A stretch of 64,000 nucleotides of DNA, from contig CAVWQS010000009.1 in assembly GCA_963757155.1 (NCBI GenBank), forward strand, positions 62,001 to 126,000. The letters run 5' to 3'. Position numbers and translations under genes: made by a program. This DNA is from DASXQK01 sp963757155 (GTDB lineage Bacteria; Pseudomonadota; Alphaproteobacteria; Dongiales; Dongiaceae). Positions 52,228 to 58,349 of this stretch are shown in pieces (position 1 is the stretch's first letter; each line of letters begins with the position of its first letter). A model generated the notes under the pieces. It was not told where the DNA came from. It worked only from the letters and a program-made list of their open reading frames with translations, and ran no database searches.

Positions 52228-52471
52228 ATGGCGAATGGCGGCTGGTATGGAACGCAGGAACAGTGGGCGCGATTGGAAGCGCCCTTGCTCAGCGTCGATC
52301 CCATCGTCGGCCGGTTTGCGTTGGACCATGGCCTCGTCGGGGCAGGTTTGCGGAAGAGCGATACCTAATTGCGGGATAAGCTTAAGACGGCTATCGAAGC
52401 CCTGCGCGCCGACGGAACATACCAGTGGCTTGGGCGAAAGTATTTTGAGCTTCGATCCCTACGGCAAGTGA
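52228..52471 (+). pseudogene. Chimeric gene remnant ending in an amino-acid ABC transporter binding-protein C terminus
   Basis: The frame from ATG 52228 begins MANGGWYGTQEQWARLEAPL. It runs into VGAGLRKSDT, a stop codon at 52366, then LRDKLKTAIEALRADGTYQW, LGRKYF and, after a +1 shift near 52447, SFDPYGK and a stop. The second part is the classic C terminus of polar amino-acid ABC transporter periplasmic proteins (LRKxDxxLxxxxxxAIxxxxADGTY then FDxYG). The first part resembles a different small protein family. Two unrelated remnants are therefore fused and decayed. Confidence 0.6.
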
Positions 52472-52523
52472 ATGGGACAGAGCGCCGCCGCTGATCTCGA
52501 TAGGTCGCGTTTCGTCTGCACCA

Positions 52524-52608
52524 CCTCTGTGACAGTGGCGCCAAGACCCGCTTCCTGCGTCATAGCGCACCCGACGTGCAGGTCCCTCGGCTTCAATAAC
52601 GCGTTACC
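52524..52608 (+). repeat. Degenerate direct repeat, copy A
   Basis: The segment starts CCTCTGTGACAGTGGCGCCA and ends CGGCTTCAATAACGCGT. Copy B at 53515-53600 starts CCTCTGTCACAGCGGCACCA and ends AGGCTTCAACAACGCGT. They are roughly three-quarters identical and flank the PEP-CTERM-like gene. Confidence 0.55.
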
Positions 52609-52868
52609 ATCACCAGCGTCCATAAACTCTTAATCTGATCGGCATAGACTGCGCTCGCTTGCAAGACGCTTGGCTTGTCGCTCTCCAGCCGAACTAGGGC
52701 TTCGGCGCCGCTTTGCCGTGCTGCCGGCAGAAACTCGTGGCTGCACCCTGCACGACTGTCTTGCCTGATCAGTGACGAACGATCGCTGCGGCCACCAGCC
52801 TGCATGCCCAATGCTCGCAAGATCTCCGCTCAGATCCGCATCCGCATCACATGAAAGGAACGACCGTC

Positions 52869-53597
52869 ATGGCATCCATCGTAGCGCCCTCCGCATTGGG
52901 GCAAGGCATGAAGTACCGGATCGCCTTCGTAACGGATGGCGTGACGGATGCACTCCACTCCGATCACCAGTACTACGACAGCTTAGTCCAGGCGGAAGCA
53001 GACGCTCATGGTTTGGGCAAGAACCCGGCGCCGGTGACGTGGCTGGCGTTGATCTCCTCCATGGATGGCACCAAGGCGACCAACCGTCTCCCCGTCGACA
53101 ATGTTCCGATCTATCTGTTGTCGGCTGACCCGGTGGCGACGGGCCGTACTTCCCTGTGGAACGGATCCCTTCTCCACGCCATCGACCAATCTCCAACCAC
53201 GACAGGAATAACCGGCGAGGTCTGGACCGGAACCCGAGCGGGTGGCGATGTCAGTTATCCCCTGGGCTCGACGGGATTCCATGTGCAATGCGCCGGTTTC
53301 ACGATCCGGCTGCCCGACATGTTCAGCGCCGGCTTTGTGACGCAGCCGAATGTGCAGAAGCGCCTCGTGGCTATTTCCGAGGTTTTCGCCGTCGGGCTAG
53401 ACGACTGTCGTGTTTTAGAGACCCCTCACGTCTTCGATGGCACCCGTCGATTGCAACACCGGCGCAATCGACGGGCTTGGCAAATGTCGGCTCCCGCGCG
53501 CTGTAGCGTGCGCGCCTCTGTCACAGCGGCACCAAGATTCGTCTCCTCCGTGATAGGCCCATCGCCGCCTAACTCCCTAGGCTTCAACAACGCGTGA
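52869..53597 (+). CDS. PEP-CTERM-like exported protein, C terminus degenerate
   Basis: The segments YRIAFVTDGVTDALHSDHQYYDSLVQAEAD, PVTWLALISSMDGTKAT and NVPIYLLSADPVATG, then GEVWTGTRAGG, resemble a family of PEP-CTERM surface proteins. The usual WxxxGxxxQ and AISEVLTV ending appears as FVTQPNVQKRLVAISEVFAV, but the sorting signal is missing and the last 50 residues are Arg-rich and unlike a protein end. It lacks a normal signal peptide at the chosen start (AAAGGA ten bases before ATG 52869). It is probably a damaged gene. Copy B of the direct repeat overlaps its 3' end. Confidence 0.5.
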   Translation: MASIVAPSALGQGMKYRIAFVTDGVTDALHSDHQYYDSLVQAEADAHGLGKNPAPVTWLALISSMDGTKATNRLPVDNVPIYLLSADPVATGRTSLWNGSLLHAIDQSPTTTGITGEVWTGTRAGGDVSYPLGSTGFHVQCAGFTIRLPDMFSAGFVTQPNVQKRLVAISEVFAVGLDDCRVLETPHVFDGTRRLQHRRNRRAWQMSAPARCSVRASVTAAPRFVSSVIGPSPPNSLGFNNA

Positions 53598-53600
53598 TGG
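53515..53600 (+). repeat. Degenerate direct repeat, copy B
   Basis: This is the partner of the repeat at 52524-52608. It lies within the Arg-rich, probably non-functional 3' end of the preceding gene. Confidence 0.55.
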
Positions 53601-53728
53601 CAACGTGCTTTCTGGCCTCTTCGATCGACTCCCTTCGACCTCCGCGTTGCCCTACGGCACGATTCTATCGGGCGCAGCCATCGGTCGGCGGCGGCGCGTA
53701 ACGCAAGAAGCAACAACAGGGGGACAAT

Positions 53729-54631
53729 ATGAAGAAGATCCTGCTTGGCCTGGTCTGCGCGGCGGCCTTGATGGGCGCGGCCCGGGCGGCCGATATCAAA
53801 GTCATCAATGCCGATGCCTGGTTTCCCGAGGGGCCCATCTGGTATCAGGGCAAGCTCTACTACGTCGAATATGGCCGCAACACGATCATGACCTGGGACG
53901 GCACGAAGAACGACACCTTCTGGAAACAGGATGGCTGCGGGCCGTCGGCGGTGGTGACCAATGCGGCCGGCGAGTTCCTGACCACCTGCTATGATTCCGG
54001 GACCATCGGGCGGATCTCGGCGGACGGCAAGACGCTGACTCCCTATAGCAAGGATACCAACGGCAAGGGCTTCGTGGGGCCGAACGATCTGGCGCCCGAC
54101 AAGAAGGGCGGCGTCTATTTCACCGGCTCGGGCCATGAGGGGCCGGCGATCGACGCCTCGGTCTATTACATCAACAAGGACGGCACGACGGTCACCCAGG
54201 TGGCCGACGATCTGCACAATGCCAATGGGCTGGCGGTCTCCAACGACGGCAAGACGCTTTATGTGATCGAGACCGAGGAGAACCGGCTGCTGCAGTTTGC
54301 GATCAACGACGACGGAACGCTGACGGATCGCAAGGTCTTTCTCAATCTCACCGATCTCTTCCCCAAGGACCCGAAGATCTGGCCGGATGGGGTGAAGATC
54401 GATGCCAAGGGCGAGCTCTATATCGGCCAGAGCCCGCGCTCCCTCGATGCGCCGGGCAAGATCATCGTCGTCGATGGCGCGGGCAAGCTGCTGCGCACCA
54501 TCGCGGTGCCCTCGGTCTCCATGCCCAATCTCGCCTTCGGGCCGGATGAGAAGGTGATCTATGTCATGGCGCTGGACCAGATCGACAAGGCGCCCTGGCA
54601 TGGCAAGGTCTATGAGGTGCCGAACCAGTAG
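53729..54631 (+). CDS. SMP-30/gluconolactonase-family periplasmic protein
   Basis: The 300-residue protein has a signal peptide (KKILLGLVCAAALMGAARA) and a six-bladed propeller typical of SMP-30: INADAWFPEGPIWYQGKLYY, then GPNDLAPDKKGGVYFTGSG, NANGLAVSNDGKTLYVIETE and WPDGVKIDAKGELYIGQ. Metal ligands (Glu in the first blade, Asn in GPNDL, Asn/Asp in the others) are present. Members hydrolyse sugar lactones or other esters. GGGGG upstream of the ATG is weak as a ribosome binding site. It stands alone. Confidence 0.88.
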   Translation: MKKILLGLVCAAALMGAARAADIKVINADAWFPEGPIWYQGKLYYVEYGRNTIMTWDGTKNDTFWKQDGCGPSAVVTNAAGEFLTTCYDSGTIGRISADGKTLTPYSKDTNGKGFVGPNDLAPDKKGGVYFTGSGHEGPAIDASVYYINKDGTTVTQVADDLHNANGLAVSNDGKTLYVIETEENRLLQFAINDDGTLTDRKVFLNLTDLFPKDPKIWPDGVKIDAKGELYIGQSPRSLDAPGKIIVVDGAGKLLRTIAVPSVSMPNLAFGPDEKVIYVMALDQIDKAPWHGKVYEVPNQ

Positions 54632-54637
54632 GCTCTA

Positions 54638-54813
54638 TCTCCCTCGCCCCCCGATAGGGGGGAGAGGGTCGGGGTGAGGGGGGTCTCGCTCGCGGTACTC
54701 TGATTGGTATGACGCGGGTTGCTGCGTGCGCGGAGTCAAGAACACCATGCAGCGCTGCCTGAGGCACTCACCCCCTCACCCCAGCCCTCTCCCCCGTTCC
54801 GGGGGCGAGGGAG
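54638..54813. repeat. Inverted-repeat element with CCCCTCACCCCGGCCCTCTC-type arms
   Basis: Units at 54638-54687 and 54769-54813 face each other across 81 bases. The family is the same as at 41805-41943. It lies between two convergent genes and may act as a terminator for both. Confidence 0.8.
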
Positions 54814-54876
54814 CTGCAGAAAGCGAGCGAGGGGGCTTAGAGAAGCGGGTGCGGGGGGAAAGGTAGAGCGGGGCCT

Positions 54877-55803
54877 CTACGGCAGATCCAGCGACGCTAC
54901 CTTGCCCATGGAATTCTTGATCGCCTCGGCGTCCAGCCCGGCATCGAGGAGCTCGCTGACCGTGGCGGCGGTGCGGCGGAATTTGCGGGCGGAGGTCGCC
55001 ATATTGGCGATCTGCGGCGCATAGGGCGAGGGGCGGAGGTCGGCGACGCCGCTGGCCTCGATCCCGACGACGCTGCAGGTCCCCGCCTCGTGCATCAGCA
55101 GCGGCGCGCCCGAGGTGCCGCGGTCGCCGCCGCAGTCGTTGTGCAGCCGGCCGTCGAGAGGATCGATCTTCCGGACGGCGCAGTCCTTCGCGACGAAGGG
55201 TGCGGCGCTGGAGGCGTAGCTCATGGCGTAGCCCTGAACCCAGAGCGGCTTGCCCAGGAGATCCTCCGGCTGGCCCTGATATATTGCGAGCGGAACGATC
55301 TCGGCCGGGGCCGGCTTGTCCAGCACGGCGATCGCCCAATCGCCGCCGCGATAATGGCTGCCGCCGCTCGAATCGGCACGATAGCTGCCCCGCGCCACCA
55401 CCGTCGCCTCGGCCGTGAAGGCCGTCCAGCCGCGGTCGTAGCCCAGCAGGAGGGAAAAGCGGTCATGAGGCAGGCCGTTCACCGCCGGCACATGGGAGAC
55501 CGTCAGCACCTCGCGCCGGTTGAGCACCAGAGAGGCGGTGCCGAGGAAGCGGTCGTCGATGCGGAGCTGACCCGTCGCCGTGATGCAGGGGTCCTTGGCG
55601 GAATCGGCAGCCCGGGCCGCCGACAGATCGGTGAACCAGGTGACCGGGATGGCGGCAGCCATGCCGCGAGGAAGGCTCTGATGCAGCAAGCCCGCGGCAC
55701 CGGCGGGCCCCCAGGACCCCGCGCCGGCATAGACGCCGAGAGCCGCGGCCGCCACCAGGCAGCGGCGCCATCCGCGTCGGCCGAAGAGCTTGTCGACCTT
55801 CAT
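54877..55803 (-). CDS. Trypsin-like serine protease, exported
   Basis: The 308-residue protein has an N-terminal signal or anchor (CLVAAAALGVYAGAGSWG). The catalytic triad is visible as His104 (VLTVSHVPA), Asp155 (RGGDWAIAVLD) and Ser231 (GDRGTSGAPLLM). Cysteines around the serine (KDCAV, NDCGGDRG, GTCSVVG) suggest disulfides. It resembles V8/trypsin-like secreted proteases. ATG 55803 gives the most normal N terminus. Its C-terminal 50 residues form a helical extension. Confidence 0.87.
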   Translation of the reverse strand: MKVDKLFGRRGWRRCLVAAAALGVYAGAGSWGPAGAAGLLHQSLPRGMAAAIPVTWFTDLSAARAADSAKDPCITATGQLRIDDRFLGTASLVLNRREVLTVSHVPAVNGLPHDRFSLLLGYDRGWTAFTAEATVVARGSYRADSSGGSHYRGGDWAIAVLDKPAPAEIVPLAIYQGQPEDLLGKPLWVQGYAMSYASSAAPFVAKDCAVRKIDPLDGRLHNDCGGDRGTSGAPLLMHEAGTCSVVGIEASGVADLRPSPYAPQIANMATSARKFRRTAATVSELLDAGLDAEAIKNSMGKVASLDLP

Positions 55804-56048
55804 CGTGAAGCCCCTATCCTTGCAGGCGCGAGACAATATCATTTTTTGTCGAGGCCGTCGCGGAGGTTAAGAGAGAGTTTACCCCGCGGCCCCCAAAAGC
55901 GCCCGTCCTGGTTGAATTGCGCAAGAACGCATAACTCCACTCAGCCACGCATAGGACAAGGCCCGGCCCGCGGTCCAGATTGAGTCCTCAGGCGCCGGAT
56001 GTCCGGCGTGCGTGAGCAAAACAATTCAACCCTGAGGAGGGGCCCAAT

Positions 56049-56333
56049 ATGCGCATTCTGTCCCACAACCAACTTCGCCTCGCCGGCGCGATGGCGGTTC
56101 TGGCAGCCGGCCTCATGCTCTCCCCGCTGAGCGCCATGGCGGCCGACCAGGGCGGCAGCCGGGACAAGACTCCCGACACCAGCGCCTACACCAATTACTC
56201 ATCGACGCCGGACGGCACGGCCACACCTTGCGACACCTGCTACATGGGCGCCGGCCTGGCCGGCACGCAGAACAAGGCGCCGGCCGCCGTTCCGCAGACG
56301 CCGCGCTGCGATAGCTGCACCAAAGGCAGCTAG
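56049..56333 (+). CDS. Small exported protein with two CxxC motifs
   Basis: The 94-residue protein has a clear signal peptide ending SAMAADQGG after GAGGAGG and ATG 56049. The mature part of about 60 residues is Gly/Pro/Thr-rich and holds CDTCYMG and CDSCTKG, which could bind a metal or form disulfides. I know no family. It is followed by a dRS3-like repeat. Confidence 0.6.
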   Translation: MRILSHNQLRLAGAMAVLAAGLMLSPLSAMAADQGGSRDKTPDTSAYTNYSSTPDGTATPCDTCYMGAGLAGTQNKAPAAVPQTPRCDSCTKGS

Positions 56334-56360
56334 TCTGGTCTAGGCGCCCTCTCTCCTTAT

Positions 56361-56445
56361 CGTCATTCCCGCGAAAGCGGGAATCCAGGGCCACATGCTC
56401 TGGAGCTTGCCGCTTGCCCTGGATCCCCGCTTTCGCGGGGATGAC
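56361..56445. repeat. Inverted pair of the dRS3-like palindrome
   Basis: Units at 56361-56390 and 56416-56445 face each other across 25 bases, with a truncated third piece (GCGGGGATGACGGAGAG) at 56457. It lies between the convergent small CxxC gene and the nitrile hydratase operon. Confidence 0.85.
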
Positions 56446-56489
56446 GGTGGAGAGAGCGGGGATGACGGAGAGAGAGAGACCGATCGGCT

Positions 56490-56841
56490 TTACGGCTCTG
56501 ACACCGGGCAGCCTGACCGGCTGCCCGTGGGGCGTGAACTCGTAGGCTTCGGTCCAGGCCTGCTTCATCTCCGTCAGCTCTTGCGGGCCGACCAAGCCTT
56601 CTTCGATCGTCAGCCGCTCCAGGGCGCGCAGTGCCGCGCCGAAGTAGCTCTCGGCATCGTCACGCTCGCCGGCATCGGCGGCACGGCGGATTTCCTCGCC
56701 GAGAGCCGCCGACCATTGCGTGGCGGTGAAACGGCCCTGCTCGACGAGACGAGCAGCCAGCGCCATGGTCTCGGCCTGCCAAGGTTCGGCGAAACCCGGC
56801 TCGCCGTCGCGCCGGCCGAGCTTGCCCGCTTCAGGGCTCAA
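56490..56841 (-). pseudogene. Nitrile hydratase accessory/activator protein, frameshifted at the 3' end
   Basis: A TTG at 56841 after GGGAGAG begins LSPEAGKLGRRDGEPGFAEP, then WQAETMALAARLVEQGRFTA and MKQAWTEAYEFTPHGQPVRL. This is the nitrile hydratase activator family, which loads the cobalt. One extra base in GGG at 56506-56508 makes the frame run on into the dRS3-like repeat; removing it ends the protein at once as RLPVSEP and a TAA at 56490-56492, giving a normal 116 residues. The gene overlaps the end of the beta gene by 11 bases. Confidence 0.78.
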
Positions 56842-57484
56842 GATAGCTCTCCCAGAGATCGAGGAAGATCCGATCCGAACTCGCCGCGGCTTCCGGCCAG
56901 AGATCGGCGGCGCGGAAGGCAACGGCATAGAGCGGCTCCGCCCTCTCCTGTCCCTTGGCGCCGGCATCGGGCAGCAGATGATTGCCGTGATAGGCATGGA
57001 TGATTCCGGGGCGGCCGCGGACATAGTGCGGCAGGCGCGTATGGCCGGCCGCACCGGCAAGGCGTGCCCGCACCTTCTGGCCCGCGATGAAGGCAGGCTT
57101 GGCGCCGCCCTCGCGACGGAAATCCGTCGTGCGGCGCGAAGCTTCCGCTACTTGCGCCGCACTCATCGGCGGGCCCAAAGCCGGGCCGGAGCTCGCGGCC
57201 TTGCCGGTCGCGACCTCGGCCACCGTGGCCAAGCCGGAATCGATCAGCAAAGCGGCATAAACCTGCGCCCATTGGTCGAAATAGGGCCGGCTCAAATAAT
57301 CGAGCGGCAGGATCAGCTCCCGGACATGGCGCCACCAGTCGATGGTCCAGCCGGGATCGCCAGTCATCGCCTCATTGAGGCCCCACATGCGCGCTTCCCA
57401 ATCATGGTGAAAGGCGCGCTCGTCGCGATCGATGTCGATGGGGCCGAAACCCTGGACGCCGCCCAGATCATGCACCCCGTCCAT
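56831..57484 (-). CDS. nthB: Nitrile hydratase beta subunit
   Basis: The 217-residue protein begins MDGVHDLGGVQGFGPIDIDR, the standard beta-subunit start. A helical part follows (GDPGWTIDWWRHVRELILPL), and then the SH3-like C-terminal domain (FIAGQKVRARLAGAAGHTRL, then PHYVRGRPGIIHAYHG and DRIFLDLWESYLEP). It pairs with the alpha subunit to form the enzyme. Its ATG shares one base with the alpha stop codon. Confidence 0.92.
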   Translation of the reverse strand: MDGVHDLGGVQGFGPIDIDRDERAFHHDWEARMWGLNEAMTGDPGWTIDWWRHVRELILPLDYLSRPYFDQWAQVYAALLIDSGLATVAEVATGKAASSGPALGPPMSAAQVAEASRRTTDFRREGGAKPAFIAGQKVRARLAGAAGHTRLPHYVRGRPGIIHAYHGNHLLPDAGAKGQERAEPLYAVAFRAADLWPEAAASSDRIFLDLWESYLEP

Positions 57485-58119
57485 TATGTCGGACCCTGGC
57501 AGAGGGCGGTGCCGATCATGGCATTGCGGGTGACGAGGCCGGCGAGGGCTTCCTCGTCCAGCTTCTCGCTGCCCGCGGGGCGCTGCGGCACCACGAGATA
57601 GCGCAGCTCCGCCGTGCTGTCCCAGACGCGGATTTCGACATCGGGCTTCAGGGAGATTCCGAACTCCGCCAGCACGCCGCGCGGATCGCGCACGGCCCGG
57701 GCGCGGTATTCGTTGGATTTGTACCAGCCGGGCGACATGCCGAGCAAAGCGAAGGGATAGCAGGAGCAAAGCGTGCAGACGACGAGGTTGTGAACCTTGT
57801 CCGTATTCTCGACCGCCCTCAGATGGCCCGTGGCATGACCGTGATAACCGAACTCGTCGATGGCCGCCGCGCCATCGGCCAGCAGGCGCGCCTTGAAGGC
57901 GGGATCGTGCCAGGCGCGCGCCACGACCCGCGCCCCGCGCTTGGGTCCGATCTCATCGGCATAGATATCGATCCAGGCATCGATCGCCGCGCGATCGACC
58001 ATTCCCTTGGCCACCAGCAGGCTCTCGAGCGCCTTCACCCTGAGTGCGGGCTCGGAGGGCAGATGGCTGTGCAGCTCGCGATGGATCTTCGCGACCTTGT
58101 CGGAATCATAGGAGGACAT
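57484..58119 (-). CDS. nthA: Nitrile hydratase alpha subunit, cobalt type
   Basis: The 211-residue protein has the metal claw VVCTLCSCYPFALLGMSPGW, with Cys115, Cys118 and Cys120 and the Thr that marks cobalt-type enzymes. The N-terminal helical part (ALRVKALESLLVAKGMVDRA) and the C-terminal DSTAELRYLVVPQRPAG are normal. It hydrates nitriles to amides. Order is alpha, beta, activator, the usual one for cobalt nitrile hydratases. GGAGG precedes nothing obvious upstream of ATG 58119; a repeat element lies between it and lon. Confidence 0.92.
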   Translation of the reverse strand: MSSYDSDKVAKIHRELHSHLPSEPALRVKALESLLVAKGMVDRAAIDAWIDIYADEIGPKRGARVVARAWHDPAFKARLLADGAAAIDEFGYHGHATGHLRAVENTDKVHNLVVCTLCSCYPFALLGMSPGWYKSNEYRARAVRDPRGVLAEFGISLKPDVEIRVWDSTAELRYLVVPQRPAGSEKLDEEALAGLVTRNAMIGTALCQGPT

Positions 58120-58186
58120 GGCGTTTCCCACTGCTGGATCCTCTGAGATTCTTAGCGCTTCAGGAAGGAAGAGGGAAGAAATGTTC

Positions 58187-58319
58187 ACCACAGAGGCACA
58201 GAGGCACAGAGAAAAAGGAAAGGCCTCGCCCAAGGGGCGAGGCCAAAGATTTAGAAATCAAGCTGTCACAGGATTAGGCGCGTTATCCCGCTCTCTCTGT
58301 GTCTCCGTGCCTCTGTGGT
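58187..58319. repeat. Inverted-repeat element with ACCACAGAGGCACAGAGG arms
   Basis: The left arm from 58187 and the right arm ending at 58319 are inverted with a few mismatches. Between them is a hairpin of GGCCTCGCC and GGCGAGGCC at about 58222-58244. A related arm occurs near 25414. It lies between the nitrile hydratase operon and lon. Confidence 0.75.
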
Positions 58320-58349
58320 TCACTTTCCTTCGGCACAAGAGAGCCAGGC

